From the NCBI RefSeq assembly GCF_000165125.1, contig NZ_AEIU01000122.1, positions 1 to 53,085 of the forward strand: DNA of 53,085 bases, in the 5' to 3' direction. Every line of letters begins with the position of its first letter. The stretch's first letter is position 1. A program made the position numbers and the translations under genes. Below, piece after piece: positions 10,152-21,382 of this stretch. A model generated the notes under the pieces. The model did no database searches. It was not told the origin of the DNA and saw only the letters and a program-made list of their open reading frames with translations. This DNA comes from Vibrio caribbeanicus ATCC BAA-2122 (GTDB taxonomy: Bacteria; Pseudomonadota; Gammaproteobacteria; Enterobacterales; Vibrionaceae).

Positions 10152-10607
10152 TTAAAATTCTTTATCGACGCGAACACCATCGTCAAAATACAAAATTCTT
10201 ACCCTGTCATTTTTTGTAAAGATCATTTTCTTATCAACATCTTGAATCACATCAATTAACTCATCTTTCTTGGTCCTGATTAATAGCTCCACCAGTTGAT
10301 GATTTAGTCGCTGAGTTTTGTTAACGCTTTGGTGGGTAATGGCTCCACCCGCGGCCGCACCAACAACTGTCGCCACTTGTTTTCCATGCCCACCACCAAA
10401 TTGATGCCCAACAATTCCTCCAACTACAGCCCCAAGAAGCGTTTTCCACCCGACTCCTTGTGCTTCAACCATTTCTTCTTGAGAAATATATCTAATCGTC
10501 TCCACTTGCCCAAATTTGACCTCATTCACTGGACGAGCGACGTTTCTTTGATAACTTGCATTGGCAATCAAAGGAAAAAGAAATACCATCAATATTAGCT
10601 TTCTCAT
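10152..10607 (-). CDS. exported glycine-zipper protein
   Basis: A protein of 151 residues with an N-terminal signal peptide (MRKLILMVFLFPLIANA) and a central glycine-zipper segment, GWKTLLGAVVGGIVGHQFGG followed by VATVVGAAAGGAITH (PF05433-like, as in SlyB-type envelope proteins). There is no lipobox Cys, so it is probably periplasmic or outer-membrane associated. AAGGAG stands at good spacing before the ATG. The start lies only 19 bases from the divergent aat start. The role is unknown. Confidence 0.8.
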   Translation of the reverse strand: MRKLILMVFLFPLIANASYQRNVARPVNEVKFGQVETIRYISQEEMVEAQGVGWKTLLGAVVGGIVGHQFGGGHGKQVATVVGAAAGGAITHQSVNKTQRLNHQLVELLIRTKKDELIDVIQDVDKKMIFTKNDRVRILYFDDGVRVDKEF

Positions 10608-10626
10608 TTTTTCTCCTTATTAAAAT

Positions 10627-11331
10627 ATGACACTATACCTCGCTGAACTTGACAGCAATGAGATTTGGTTTCCCTCGAACTCAGAAGCGTTAGCTGAGCC
10701 GAATGGGCTTCTCGCTTATGGCGGTGACTTGAGCGTTGAGAGACTCTTATTCGCCTACCAAAACGGAATATTCCCTTGGTATGGGCCAGGTGAACCGATT
10801 CTTTGGTGGACCCCAACCCCAAGAGCAGTATTCGATCCTAAGACATTCAAACCATCTAAAAGTCTCAGAAAGTTTCAAAAAAAAGCTCAGTATCGAGTGA
10901 GCATAAACCTCAACACCGATGAAGTCATTGATTATTGTGCCTCAACTCGCTGTGTTGAAGAAACTTGGCTGAATGATGACATGAGGTCTGCTTATAAATC
11001 ACTTGCCAAAGAAGGGTTATGCCACTCAGTTGAAGTTTGGGATGACAATACACTAATAGGTGGCCTGTATGGTGTTTCTATAGGCAGCATTTTCTGCGGT
11101 GAGTCCATGTTCAGTCTCAAAACCAATGCATCGAAAGTAGCACTTTGGTATTTCTGTAAACATTTCAACTCACACATGGGCCAAATTATTGACTGCCAAG
11201 TCATGAATGATCACCTTCTCTCACTCGGTGCCCTTGAACTGGAGCGTGAGATTTTTATGCAGAAACTGCTATCATTTAAAGATGAAAACTTGTCTGAGAA
11301 CTGTTTCAAAAAACAGTGGTTAACACCCTAA
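10627..11331 (+). CDS. aat: leucyl/phenylalanyl-tRNA-protein transferase
   Basis: A protein of 234 residues of the Aat family, which adds Leu or Phe to N-terminal Lys or Arg of proteins and so marks them for ClpS/ClpAP. Family motifs are EPNGLLAYGGDLS, YQNGIFPWYGPGEPILWWTP, PRAVF, VEVWDD..LIGGLYGVSIG, FCGESMFS and IDCQVMNDHLLSLGA. No Shine-Dalgarno sequence precedes the ATG, because the 19 bases upstream serve the divergent gene. The next gene, bpt, starts 14 bases after it; together they form the two secondary-destabilizing branches of the bacterial N-degron pathway. Confidence 0.96.
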   Translation: MTLYLAELDSNEIWFPSNSEALAEPNGLLAYGGDLSVERLLFAYQNGIFPWYGPGEPILWWTPTPRAVFDPKTFKPSKSLRKFQKKAQYRVSINLNTDEVIDYCASTRCVEETWLNDDMRSAYKSLAKEGLCHSVEVWDDNTLIGGLYGVSIGSIFCGESMFSLKTNASKVALWYFCKHFNSHMGQIIDCQVMNDHLLSLGALELEREIFMQKLLSFKDENLSENCFKKQWLTP

Positions 11332-11345
11332 TTGCGTGGTGAAGA

Positions 11346-12044
11346 ATGAGTTCTGATTTACAACAAATCCGTATTGGTTTAACAAATTGTCACCCTTGTA
11401 GTTACCTTGATGACCGTCAAGAAAGGGTTGCGGTCGCACTTGACCCAGCTATGCACTGTGGTTCAAGTTATGAGGTACTTCTCGCTAATGGCTTTCGGCG
11501 TAGTGGAGACACCATATACAAACCTCATTGTGATCACTGCCAAGCTTGCCAAGCCCTGCGTATTGCAGTTCCCGATTTCGTTATTTCAAAAAATCAAAAA
11601 AGATTATTGAAAAAGTCTTCGAAATACACTTGGCAGTTAAAAGATGCACTTGATGACAACTGGTTCGATCTTTACTCAAGGTACATCAACCAGCGCCACA
11701 AAAACGGTTCTATGTTCCCACCTCAAAAAACTGAGTTCGCCCATTTCTCTCAATGTAGCTGGCTCAACACTCAATATCTTCATATTTATGATCAAAAGCA
11801 ACTCATTGCGGTCGCAGTAACCGATATATTGTCCAATAGCGCCAGTGCTTTCTACACGTTTTTTGATCCTGATTACACATTGTCACTCGGAACTTTAGCA
11901 GTATTGTTTCAAGTCCAACACTGCCAAAATCAAGGAAAACAATGGCTTTACCTTGGTTATCAAATCGATGAATGCCCTGCCATGAACTATAAAGTAAGAT
12001 TTCAGCCTCATCAAAGGCTAGTAAATCAGCGTTGGCAAGGGTAG
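11346..12044 (+). CDS. bpt: aspartate/glutamate leucyltransferase (Bpt)
   Basis: A protein of 232 residues of the arginyltransferase (ATE/Bpt) family. It has the N-terminal motif with CHPCSYLDDR, the Cys pair CDHCQACQALRI, a C-terminal GNAT-like half with SAFYTFFDPDY and LGYQIDECPAMNYKVRFQP. The bacterial Bpt of V. vulnificus is known to transfer Leu to N-terminal Asp or Glu. It is adjacent to aat and upstream of infA, an arrangement seen in gamma-proteobacteria. GGTGAAG precedes the ATG. Confidence 0.95.
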   Translation: MSSDLQQIRIGLTNCHPCSYLDDRQERVAVALDPAMHCGSSYEVLLANGFRRSGDTIYKPHCDHCQACQALRIAVPDFVISKNQKRLLKKSSKYTWQLKDALDDNWFDLYSRYINQRHKNGSMFPPQKTEFAHFSQCSWLNTQYLHIYDQKQLIAVAVTDILSNSASAFYTFFDPDYTLSLGTLAVLFQVQHCQNQGKQWLYLGYQIDECPAMNYKVRFQPHQRLVNQRWQG

Positions 12045-12124
12045 AATACGCCCCATCTTTACTGAATTCATTTTTATCGGCATTTTGGGCTGGTAAAATG
12101 TGCCCATTTTTAAAAGAGGATTAA

Positions 12125-12343
<219 letters not shown>

Positions 12344-12364
12344 TTTCAGATTATCGAATTGCTA

Positions 12365-12396
12365 CAAAAAACGGAGCTAATAGCTCCGTTTTTTGT
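12365..12396 (+). terminator. infA terminator
   Basis: The perfect stem AAAAACGGAGCT/AGCTCCGTTTTT with a 3-nt loop and T tract lies 22 bases after infA. It is symmetric and may also serve the convergent tdk. Confidence 0.9.
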
Positions 12397-12424
12397 TTAG
12401 TTGTGACTGGTTATAAGTTATATA

Positions 12425-13003
12425 TCACCTGCCCAATGCCTCTTTATAGTGTTGACGACAAACTGAAACATATTTATCGTTACCTCCAATTGAGACCTGA
12501 TCGCCTTCTGCAATTGCGACGCCATTCTCATCAGTTCGGATCACCATATTGGCTTTTCTACCACAATGACAAATTGTTTTTAGCTCGACTAATTTGTCTG
12601 CCCATGACAGTAGGTACTTACTACCTTCAAATAGTTCACCTAAGAAGTCTGTTCTCAGTCCATAACATAGAACCGGAATACGGAGCTTATCAACAACCTC
12701 TGTCAGTTGATAGACTTGCTGTCTGCTGAGAAACTGGCTTTCATCCACTAATACACAGTGCCTAGTCTCTACCCCATTGAGATTGCTTATCTCTCGATAG
12801 AGATCAGTCTCAGCATTGAAAAGTTGAGCATCGGATTGTAAACCAATACGTGAGCTCACTTTTCCAACACCGTAACGATCATCAAGTGCGGCAGTGAAAA
12901 TAACTGGTGTCATTCCACGTTCTTGATAGTTAAAAGACGATTGCAAAAGTGTCGTCGATTTACCCGCATTCATTGCAGAGTAATAAAAATACATTTGTGC
13001 CAC
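12425..13003 (-). CDS. tdk: thymidine kinase
   Basis: Type II thymidine kinase of 192 residues, which phosphorylates thymidine in pyrimidine salvage. The P-loop is [12 protein letters not shown] (residues 11-22), the Walker B-like DESQF follows near residue 88, and the zinc-binding cysteines lie in CHCGRKA and near VCRQHY. The [17 protein letters not shown] segment is typical. It stands between infA (convergent) and cysS (same strand, 59 bases upstream). Confidence 0.96.
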   Translation of the reverse strand: MAQMYFYYSAMNAGKSTTLLQSSFNYQERGMTPVIFTAALDDRYGVGKVSSRIGLQSDAQLFNAETDLYREISNLNGVETRHCVLVDESQFLSRQQVYQLTEVVDKLRIPVLCYGLRTDFLGELFEGSKYLLSWADKLVELKTICHCGRKANMVIRTDENGVAIAEGDQVSIGGNDKYVSVCRQHYKEALGR

Positions 13004-13062
13004 AGAAACTTACCTGTAAATTTAAACCAATAAAAAAGAGCTGATATACCCAATAAATTACT

Positions 13063-14442
13063 TTATTTACGGCGCCAAGTGGTACCTGATGGTCCATCTT
13101 CCAAAACGATACCCATAGCAGTCAGCTTATCACGTGCGACGTCAGCTGTTGCCCAGTCTTTAGCTGCTCTACTATCGTTACGTAATTTTATCAGTGCCTC
13201 TATTTCCGCAACTTGGTCTTTATCATCGCTTCCTTGTAAAAAAGCTTCAGGATCCTGGTGCAAAATACCGATTACATCTGCCAGTTCACGGAGCAAAGAA
13301 CCTAATGCACTTGCATGTTCATTGTCTGTTGCTTTGACTCGGTTGATCTCTCTGGCCATGTCAAAAAGAACTGAATAGGCTTCAGGCGTATTGAAATCAT
13401 CATTCATAGCTTCAGTAAAACGGGAAACATATTCTTCACCGTCCGCAGCTGGCACAGTTAAATCAAGACCACGCAAGCTGGTGTAAAGACGTTCAAGACC
13501 TGCACGCGCTTGATTGAGGTTCTCCTCACTATAGTTAAGCTGACTACGGTAGTGACCTGACATCAGAAAATAACGAACAGTCTCTGAATCGTAGTGCTGT
13601 AAAACATCGCGAATAGTGAAGAAGTTACCAAGAGATTTAGACATTTTTTCTCTATCAACCATCACCATGCCACTGTGCATCCAAGTATTAACATATTGGG
13701 TATCGTGAGCACAGCAAGATTGAGCAATTTCATTCTCGTGATGAGGGAACTGAAGATCTGAGCCGCCACCATGAATATCGAAATGGTTTCCAAGGATAGA
13801 CGAGTTCATTGCCGAACACTCGATATGCCACCCGGGGCGACCAGGCCCCCATGGTGACTCCCATGTAGGCTCGCCAGGTTTAGACATTTTCCATAACACA
13901 AAATCGAGTGGGCTACGTTTAGCAGATTCAACATCAACACGAGCACCTGCTTGTAACTGATCTAAATCTTGCTTGGAGAGCTTGCCGTACTCATCGAACT
14001 TTTTGACCTCAAACATTACATCGCCATTGTCAGCAACATAAGCAAAGCCTCGTTCGATAAGCTTCTCTACCAATTGGATGATTTCTTGAATATATTCTGT
14101 TGCTTTCGGTTCAATGTCCGGACGTTTCATATTGAGTGCGTCAAAGTCGCGGTGCATTTCACCTATAAGCCTCTCTGTAAGGGCCTCACAAGATTCATTG
14201 TTTTCGTTTGCTCGGGTGATGATTTTATCATCGATATCTGTGATGTTTCTTACGAAAGTCAAATCATAGCCCAGATAACGTAAGTAACGGGAAACAACAT
14301 CAAACGAAACAAAAGTACGCCCGTGACCAATATGACAGAGATCATAGATGGTTACCCCACAGACATACATACCGATTTTACCGGCATTGATTGGTTTGAA
14401 TTCCTCTTTTTGTCGTGTGAGTGTGTTATATATCTTTAACAT
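13063..14442 (-). CDS. cysS: cysteinyl-tRNA synthetase
   Basis: Class I synthetase of 459 residues. Motifs are the zinc Cys in [10 protein letters not shown], the HIGH signature CHIGHGRTF, further zinc ligands in WHIECSAM and HHENEIAQS, and the KMSKS loop [11 protein letters not shown]. The length is normal for bacteria. Convergent and divergent neighbours suggest a single-gene transcript, possibly with tdk. Confidence 0.98.
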   Translation of the reverse strand: MLKIYNTLTRQKEEFKPINAGKIGMYVCGVTIYDLCHIGHGRTFVSFDVVSRYLRYLGYDLTFVRNITDIDDKIITRANENNESCEALTERLIGEMHRDFDALNMKRPDIEPKATEYIQEIIQLVEKLIERGFAYVADNGDVMFEVKKFDEYGKLSKQDLDQLQAGARVDVESAKRSPLDFVLWKMSKPGEPTWESPWGPGRPGWHIECSAMNSSILGNHFDIHGGGSDLQFPHHENEIAQSCCAHDTQYVNTWMHSGMVMVDREKMSKSLGNFFTIRDVLQHYDSETVRYFLMSGHYRSQLNYSEENLNQARAGLERLYTSLRGLDLTVPAADGEEYVSRFTEAMNDDFNTPEAYSVLFDMAREINRVKATDNEHASALGSLLRELADVIGILHQDPEAFLQGSDDKDQVAEIEALIKLRNDSRAAKDWATADVARDKLTAMGIVLEDGPSGTTWRRK

Positions 14443-14642
14443 GATCTCTTTCTAATCGTTAGGTAAATAAGGTTAGTCGGCAAGTATACCAACTCAAAGA
14501 CGGTTAGGTAATCCCTGCAACGTACAAAAAGGAATCATTAAGACTATTAGTTGCTATTCATTCCGCACTTTTGCCGTATTAATGTCTTAAAAGTTCAGTT
14601 AGAATCTGTGCTCAATACAAAACACATCGAAAGGATAAAATC

Positions 14643-15137
14643 ATGATTACTCTTCATACAAATTTTGGTGATATCAAAATTCAACTAAATGAAGAAAAAG
14701 CTCCTGAAACAAGCGCTAACTTTTTGCAATATTGTCGTGATGGTTTTTATGACAATACACTATTTCATCGCGTAATTGATGGTTTTATGATCCAAGGTGG
14801 CGGTATGGAGTCTGGCTTACGTGAAAAAGCAACTCGTGAACCGATCAAGAATGAAGCCAATAATGGTCTTAGCAATAAAGTGGGCACTTTAGCGATGGCT
14901 CGTACGATGGAACCACATTCGGCAAGCTCTCAATTTTTTATCAACGTGAATGACAATACGTTCCTTGATTTTCGTAGCGAGAGCATGGATGGATGGGGTT
15001 ACTGTGTGTTCGGCGAAGTCATCGACGGCATGGACATCGTAAACAAAATCAAGGGTGTTAGCACTGGCTCATCAGGCATGCACCAAGACGTACCTTTAGA
15101 AGACGTCCTCATTACTGGTACAACAATCGAAGAATAA
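14643..15137 (+). CDS. ppiB: peptidyl-prolyl cis-trans isomerase B (cyclophilin)
   Basis: Cytoplasmic cyclophilin of 164 residues without a signal peptide. The catalytic motif [15 protein letters not shown], with the active Arg, and [11 protein letters not shown] are clear. GAAAGGA precedes the ATG. It is followed by lpxH, as in many gamma-proteobacteria, with a hairpin between them. Confidence 0.97.
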   Translation: MITLHTNFGDIKIQLNEEKAPETSANFLQYCRDGFYDNTLFHRVIDGFMIQGGGMESGLREKATREPIKNEANNGLSNKVGTLAMARTMEPHSASSQFFINVNDNTFLDFRSESMDGWGYCVFGEVIDGMDIVNKIKGVSTGSSGMHQDVPLEDVLITGTTIEE

Positions 15138-15143
15138 TTATGT

Positions 15144-15180
15144 CGAGAGCGTGTTTTTAAACACGCTCTCGTTTAATTTT
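15144..15180 (+). terminator. ppiB terminator or attenuating hairpin before lpxH
   Basis: CGAGAGCGTGTTT and AAACACGCTCTCG form a perfect 13-bp stem with a tiny loop, followed by TTTAATTTT. It ends five bases before the lpxH ATG, so either lpxH relies on readthrough or its promoter overlaps ppiB. Confidence 0.8.
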
Positions 15181-15185
15181 ATAAT

Positions 15186-15908
15186 ATGACAACATTATTT
15201 ATATCGGATCTGCATTTATCACCTTCAGCACCTGAAATCACCCGGTGCTTCTCTCACTTTATGCAAACAGAAGCTCGCCAAGCAGATGCGCTTTACGTCC
15301 TTGGAGATTTGTTTGACTTTTGGATCGGTGACGACGATGACTCTCACTTCGCACAAAGCATAAAATCTGAATTCAAAGCACTAACATCATCAGGCGTCCC
15401 TTGTTTTTTCACCAAAGGAAACAGAGACTTTCTCATCGGTGAACGATTTTGCGAACAGACGGGAATCACACTACTTCCCGATGAGTCCGTTATTGAGATC
15501 TATGGCAATAGAATCTTGGTATTGCATGGTGATACTCTCTGCACAGAAGATGTACGCTACCTTAAGTTTCGTGCCACGGTTCATAAACCATGGTTACAAT
15601 GGCTTTTCAATCGTATCCCTCTATGTATTAAGAAGAAAATCATTAGCAAAGTCCAAGCTGATATTCACACCGAAAAAAGCACAAAACCGCTTGAAATAAT
15701 GGATGTAACGCAGAGTGAAGTTGAAAGAGTGATGCAATACTATGATGTTAAACTTATGATTCACGGTCACACTCACCGTCCAAACATACATAAATTTGCT
15801 ACCCAAAATCATTCTCATACAAGAGTTGTGCTCGGCGATTGGTACACCCAAGGCTCTGTTTTAGTTTATGACAATAATGGTTTTGAACTTCAAAACCGCC
15901 CCTTCTAA
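15186..15908 (+). CDS. lpxH: UDP-2,3-diacylglucosamine diphosphatase
   Basis: Calcineurin-like phosphoesterase of 240 residues for the fourth step of lipid A synthesis. Metal-binding motifs are SDLHLS (D8, H10), [21 protein letters not shown] and GHTHRP in the expected order. No strong Shine-Dalgarno is seen before the ATG because the ppiB hairpin ends just upstream. Confidence 0.96.
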   Translation: MTTLFISDLHLSPSAPEITRCFSHFMQTEARQADALYVLGDLFDFWIGDDDDSHFAQSIKSEFKALTSSGVPCFFTKGNRDFLIGERFCEQTGITLLPDESVIEIYGNRILVLHGDTLCTEDVRYLKFRATVHKPWLQWLFNRIPLCIKKKIISKVQADIHTEKSTKPLEIMDVTQSEVERVMQYYDVKLMIHGHTHRPNIHKFATQNHSHTRVVLGDWYTQGSVLVYDNNGFELQNRPF

Positions 15909-15951
15909 GTTTTCGAGTTTATAACATGCGATACAATGGCCTGGAGTCTCT

Positions 15952-16413
15952 ATGAATACCTGCCCATGCGGAAGCACCAAAGAATACCGACACTGCTGTG
16001 AGCCTATCCATATTGATCATGGTGCAGCAGAAACCCCAGAACAACTTATGCGCTCACGCTACACTGCTCACGTGTTAGGCTTGGTCGACTTCGTCATCGA
16101 TACCTACCACCCTAGCTGCTGCGCCAATACGCAGCGTAAACAAATTGAGGAATCTGTAAAATCCGAATGGAGTCATTTGGAAGTATTGAAATCAGAGTCT
16201 GGAGTGGATGAAAACGAAGGTTATGTCACCTTCAAAGCCTACTTTCTAGATCAGGGCAGCACACTATGCTTAGAAGAAAAGTCACGGTTTATTCGGGAAA
16301 ATCAATTTTGGTACTACATTGATGGTGTATTTCATGAACATAAAAAAGTAGGTCGCAACGAGCCTTGTACGTGCAATAGTGGTAAAAAATACAAAAAATG
16401 TTGTGGGAAGTGA
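15952..16413 (+). CDS. YchJ-family protein with two SEC-C motifs
   Basis: A protein of 153 residues with a Cys-rich SEC-C zinc motif at each end ([13 protein letters not shown] at residues 3-15 and [13 protein letters not shown] at the C-terminus). Between them is the NTF2-like YchJ middle domain, with [22 protein letters not shown]. The family role is not established; SEC-C motifs bind zinc and often mediate protein contacts. The 43-base gap to lpxH makes a shared transcript possible. Confidence 0.9.
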   Translation: MNTCPCGSTKEYRHCCEPIHIDHGAAETPEQLMRSRYTAHVLGLVDFVIDTYHPSCCANTQRKQIEESVKSEWSHLEVLKSESGVDENEGYVTFKAYFLDQGSTLCLEEKSRFIRENQFWYYIDGVFHEHKKVGRNEPCTCNSGKKYKKCCGK

Positions 16414-16420
16414 ATTGACA

Positions 16421-16447
16421 AGGCAGCGTTACTCCCACTCGCTGCCT
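16421..16447. terminator. bidirectional hairpin between ychJ-like and yeaC-like genes
   Basis: AGGCAGCG and CGCTGCCT form a perfect 8-bp stem between two convergent genes, followed on the plus strand by a weak T-rich tail. Confidence 0.6.
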
Positions 16448-16453
16448 GATTGT

Positions 16454-16744
16454 TTAGTCATCGCCTTTGTTAATATTAACCCTAACAATATCTTGTTCAT
16501 GAGACTGAAACTGTTTCTTTAGTTCCGCTTTTGACATAAAACTAATTTCGCCACCCTTTGCAACTGTCATATGTTGAGCTTCTGCATTATATTTAGATTG
16601 ATACAACATCACAGCTTGCATGCATGAGTCTCTTTGCTCTGGCGTTAGTTCCGTTCCCTCAGGCCATTTACCTGTCTCAACGGCAAAGAGCAGACGCTCA
16701 TAAGCTTCTGGTGTTATTGCATCGATCAACTGCTCTGCGTCCAT
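16454..16744 (-). CDS. DUF1315 (YeaC-like) protein
   Basis: A small cytoplasmic protein of 96 residues starting MDAEQLIDAITPEAYERLL and containing GKWPEGTELTPEQRDSCMQA, the DUF1315 core found in E. coli YeaC. The ATG at 16744 has AAGGAAA at seven bases, so I reject the in-frame extension of 20 codons upstream. The function is unknown. The YeaC/MsrB/GapA/YeaD neighbourhood is conserved in enterics and vibrios. Confidence 0.85.
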   Translation of the reverse strand: MDAEQLIDAITPEAYERLLFAVETGKWPEGTELTPEQRDSCMQAVMLYQSKYNAEAQHMTVAKGGEISFMSKAELKKQFQSHEQDIVRVNINKGDD

Positions 16745-16849
16745 AGTTTTTCCTTTTGAATTATTGTGGAGGACGTACCTTAACTGGTCGGGCTGATGAG
16801 TCAAGGTCGATGAGTTTAGTAATTGTAACCTATCACAAGCAAGGGCTCT

Positions 16850-17671
16850 ATGAAATTAACTAAGATAACAATGGCTATTTTTGTAAGCCACGCGCTGGTC
16901 GGATGCTTTGAATTAAATAGGAGTACGGAGGAAGTTTGCTCCAATAACCCATCACTGCAATGCCAACGTCTTAATATGGGAGACGGACAGTGCCGTGTCC
17001 CACGAACGGATCTAGTCTGGCATCGTTATGAGGGTATAAAAAAGCCCAGTATAAAAAATAAAATAGAAGAATACGAGGCGCTAGCAAAATATCGCAATTG
17101 CCTCGACCTTGCTTCCCAAATCCGAGTAAAAAGTGACGATAAGTTAAAGCGCCTGCGCTTTGAAGCCCTAAACAACACTGCGGAAGACCTCAAACTCATC
17201 GTAAAATCTTTGGAAAAATCAGAATCTCCACAAGCACTCTATTTTTTATGGAGCCAGATCGGCGATGAAAAAGCCGGAAAACGCTTTTTATTACTCGAAG
17301 GAACGTCAGCATTGGAAACGGCAGAAATGCAGCACGCCCTTGCTACCTACTACACAAATAGGGATCCAGAAAAGACACGCCAACTACTGATACGCACATT
17401 AGAGCTCAGCAGCAAATCGAACCTAGACCCTGAAGTTTACACCTCTCTCGCTAGCGTCACATATAAACTGGGCTTAAAAAAAGAAGCGTACATTTGGACA
17501 ATGGCTGCCGAAATGGCGGATATACCCATCGCCTCAGATAAAGAGATCCAGAGGCTGTATGGATTTCAAGAATCGCTTTATGACGAACTTGATGATTATG
17601 CAGACGAGATTGAAAGTGCAGTAATGAAAGGTCGCTTCAAAGAAAGTATGTTACCAAGCGAGAAACCTTAA
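16850..17671 (+). CDS. lipoprotein of DUF2989 type
   Basis: A protein of 273 residues with a signal peptide ending in a lipobox, ALVGC, and so probably lipid-anchored at Cys 19. The mature part begins with a Cys-rich stretch (VCSNNPSLQC, GQCRVP) and continues as a mostly helical, TPR- or Sel1-like region with a YYTNRDPEKTRQLLIRTLEL repeat and LASVTYKLGLKKEAYIW. It resembles the Vibrio/Shewanella DUF2989 lipoproteins as I recall them. No function is known. Confidence 0.75.
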   Translation: MKLTKITMAIFVSHALVGCFELNRSTEEVCSNNPSLQCQRLNMGDGQCRVPRTDLVWHRYEGIKKPSIKNKIEEYEALAKYRNCLDLASQIRVKSDDKLKRLRFEALNNTAEDLKLIVKSLEKSESPQALYFLWSQIGDEKAGKRFLLLEGTSALETAEMQHALATYYTNRDPEKTRQLLIRTLELSSKSNLDPEVYTSLASVTYKLGLKKEAYIWTMAAEMADIPIASDKEIQRLYGFQESLYDELDDYADEIESAVMKGRFKESMLPSEKP

Positions 17672-17770
17672 TCTGTATTTCAATTGGACTGCACTTAGGG
17701 CAGATAGCTCACTGTTGGTAACATAACATCCGTTTGCTAGGTTTCTAAAAAACCCTCAGGGACTCCTTCC

Positions 17771-18172
17771 CTATTGTTTAAAAACCATAGACACTGAATT
17801 AACACAATAGCGCTCGCCCGTGGTTTGAGGACCGTCTTCAAAAACATGGCCTAGGTGACTATCACAAGCAGCGCATCGAATTTCAGTACGAACCATGCCA
17901 TGGCTGATGTCCTCTAAGTATCGGATGGCTGAGCGATTAATGGGCGCATCAAAACTTGGCCAGCCACACCCTGAATCATATTTATTTTCAGAGCTAAATA
18001 AGGCCATATTGCAGCAAACACAACGGTATGTACCATCATCTTTGTTATGCAGCAATCTACCACTGAACGGTGCCTCTGTTCCTTGCTCTCGGCACACACG
18101 AAATTGTTCTTCAGTCAATACTTCGCGCCAGTGCTCATCAGACTTAGTTAAATTTTTTTCAAAATCACTCAT
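17771..18172 (-). CDS. msrB: peptide methionine-R-sulfoxide reductase
   Basis: MsrB of 133 residues, which reduces the R epimer of methionine sulfoxide in oxidized proteins. The zinc site is formed by CVCC and CAAC pairs. [18 protein letters not shown] and the catalytic Cys in RYCVNSVS are present. It is divergent from gapA, the usual layout in gamma-proteobacteria. Confidence 0.97.
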   Translation of the reverse strand: MSDFEKNLTKSDEHWREVLTEEQFRVCREQGTEAPFSGRLLHNKDDGTYRCVCCNMALFSSENKYDSGCGWPSFDAPINRSAIRYLEDISHGMVRTEIRCAACDSHLGHVFEDGPQTTGERYCVNSVSMVFKQ

Positions 18173-19477
<1,305 letters not shown>

Positions 19478-19501
19478 TATAATTATTATCTGTTCTAGTT
19501 T

Positions 19502-19530
19502 AAAAAGGCGGCGATATGCCGCCTTTTTAT
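19502..19530 (+). terminator. gapA terminator
   Basis: The perfect stem AAAAAGGCGGC/GCCGCCTTTTT with a 5-nt loop lies 25 bases after gapA. Confidence 0.92.
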
Positions 19531-19556
19531 TACCAGAAAATTAGCAAGGTATCGTC

Positions 19557-20441
19557 ATGCAAATTTATCATCTTCCTTCCATAGAAAATATTTCTAGTAG
19601 TGTCGACCTCATAGAAGTGTCTGGACTCAGAACGATACGTATACAACACCCATTAGCCAGAGCCGTGATTTCTCTACATGGCGGGCAATTGCTTTCCTTT
19701 CAACCAAAAGAAAAAAATGAGCTCCTCTGGCTTAGCAGCGACGCAATACTAGACGGTAGCACCCCCATAAGAGGTGGCATTCCTGTTTGTTTTCCTTGGT
19801 TTGGCAGAATTGCGTCACCTGCCCACGGCTTCGCAAGAACTGAAACTTGGGAAGTCGCAGGTATCCAAGAAGATGAGTCAAAGCTTACTATTGAGCTTGT
19901 GCTGGCAGCCACTGATTCGACATTGTCCATCTGGCCATATCATTTCGAAGCAAAATTAACCTTCGAAATTGAACAAGATATAAAAGTCCGACTGTTTGTC
20001 AAAAACGTGGATTATAAGCCCTTTCAGTTTTCGGCGGCTCTTCATAGCTATCTCAATGTAGGGGATATACAAAATTTCAAAGTATATGGCTTAGGTTCAA
20101 CATACCTTGATAGCCTTGCGAATGGTGAAAAGCGTGTTGGAAAAGAAATACTGTCTATCGATCAAGCCATCGATCGCGTCTACCTCCAACCAGCCCCCAC
20201 GGTCACCATTGAAGATCACGACCGAGAAAGAGTGATTTCAATAACAAACAATAATCACAATTCAGCGGTTGTTTGGAACCCATGGTTAATAGGTGCCGAA
20301 TCGACACCAGATATAAACTCCGCTCAATTTACCCAATTCGTTTGTATTGAGTCCTGCCTATATGCAAGCTCATTGGAACAAGGAAAAACCTTGGCTCCCG
20401 GAGAGAGTTACGAGTTAAGTACAAAGATTGCCTCTTCATAG
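19557..20441 (+). CDS. yeaD: D-hexose-6-phosphate mutarotase (YeaD-like)
   Basis: Aldose-1-epimerase-fold protein of 294 residues. PIRGGIPVCFPWFGR, SPAHGFARTETWEV (catalytic His), AALHSYLNVGDI and a C-terminal VCIESC segment match the YeaD branch that interconverts anomers of hexose-6-phosphates. It lies behind gapA, separated by the gapA terminator, consistent with a role next to glycolysis. Confidence 0.92.
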   Translation: MQIYHLPSIENISSSVDLIEVSGLRTIRIQHPLARAVISLHGGQLLSFQPKEKNELLWLSSDAILDGSTPIRGGIPVCFPWFGRIASPAHGFARTETWEVAGIQEDESKLTIELVLAATDSTLSIWPYHFEAKLTFEIEQDIKVRLFVKNVDYKPFQFSAALHSYLNVGDIQNFKVYGLGSTYLDSLANGEKRVGKEILSIDQAIDRVYLQPAPTVTIEDHDRERVISITNNNHNSAVVWNPWLIGAESTPDINSAQFTQFVCIESCLYASSLEQGKTLAPGESYELSTKIASS

Positions 20442-20517
20442 TCCATACTCAGAAGCACTGTCCCAAACAGCGCTTCTCTGATAATATCTGGCTTCTATTT
20501 TTGTCTAGTTAGCTTCT

Positions 20518-21330
20518 ATGTCATATTCTTGTCCACTGTGTTTCCAAGCACTTAATCTCGAACAACGAATGTTTCGTTGTTCCAACAATCATTGCTTTGA
20601 TATTGCAAAAGAGGGTTATATTAACTTAATGCCCGTGCAACATAAGCGTTCCAGAGAGCCTGGAGACAATAAAGAGATGATGCAGGCGAGACGTTTATTC
20701 TTAGAGCAAAATCACTATCAAGCAATGCAGAAAAAGGTTTCAAGTTTATGTAACGAATTACTTGTCGATAGCCATTATCGTTTACTCGATATTGGCTGTG
20801 GTGAAGGTTACTACACATCTGCAATCGCTGATTCGATACAAAATCCGGTACATCACGTCTACGGTTTAGACATCTCTAAAGTCGCCATACGTTATGCAGC
20901 CAAACGCTACAATAACTGTTCTTTCTCCGTCGCCTCGAGTCACAGACTGCCATTCACCGATAAAAGTCTAGACGCAATCGTACGAATATATGCTCCATGC
21001 AGTCCAAATGAGATGGCTCGGGTGTTAAATGACCAAGGCCTTGTTGTCACCGTTACTCCAGGAAGTAGACATTTAATTCAACTAAGACAAGAAATTTATA
21101 GAGAAGTCAAACTTCACAACGAGACAGAAGAGGAATTACCTGGCTTTACACTCGAGCGTGAAGAAAGCCTCAATTACATGATGCCCTTAACAGGCCCAGA
21201 CAGTTATCATTTGCTTCAAATGACTCCTTTTGCTTGGAAAGCGACTCAAGAATTATGGGATAAATTAAAAAACGTGGAGCACTATGAGTGCGAAGCGCAT
21301 TTTATTATTCGAGTTTACCGTAAACAATAA
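20518..21330 (+). CDS. rlmA: 23S rRNA (guanine-N1-)-methyltransferase RlmA
   Basis: A protein of 270 residues with an N-terminal zinc finger (CPLC and CSNNHCFD), the peptide AKEGYINLMPVQHKRS typical of RlmA, and a class I SAM-binding motif LLDIGCGEGYYT followed by GLDISK. It methylates N1 of G745 in 23S rRNA in E. coli. A hairpin without a T tract lies between yeaD and this gene (about 20449-20482). No strong Shine-Dalgarno is seen before the ATG. Confidence 0.94.
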   Translation: MSYSCPLCFQALNLEQRMFRCSNNHCFDIAKEGYINLMPVQHKRSREPGDNKEMMQARRLFLEQNHYQAMQKKVSSLCNELLVDSHYRLLDIGCGEGYYTSAIADSIQNPVHHVYGLDISKVAIRYAAKRYNNCSFSVASSHRLPFTDKSLDAIVRIYAPCSPNEMARVLNDQGLVVTVTPGSRHLIQLRQEIYREVKLHNETEEELPGFTLEREESLNYMMPLTGPDSYHLLQMTPFAWKATQELWDKLKNVEHYECEAHFIIRVYRKQ

Positions 21331-21382
21331 TCGAAAAAAATGGTCTCTTAATCGTAGCTCTGGAAGCACGCGCTTAGCCACA

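Noticed and set aside
17730-17770. A hairpin between the DUF2989 lipoprotein gene and msrB as terminator
   Set aside because: AGGTTT and AAACCCT pair only imperfectly and no clear T tract follows on either strand; too weak to call.
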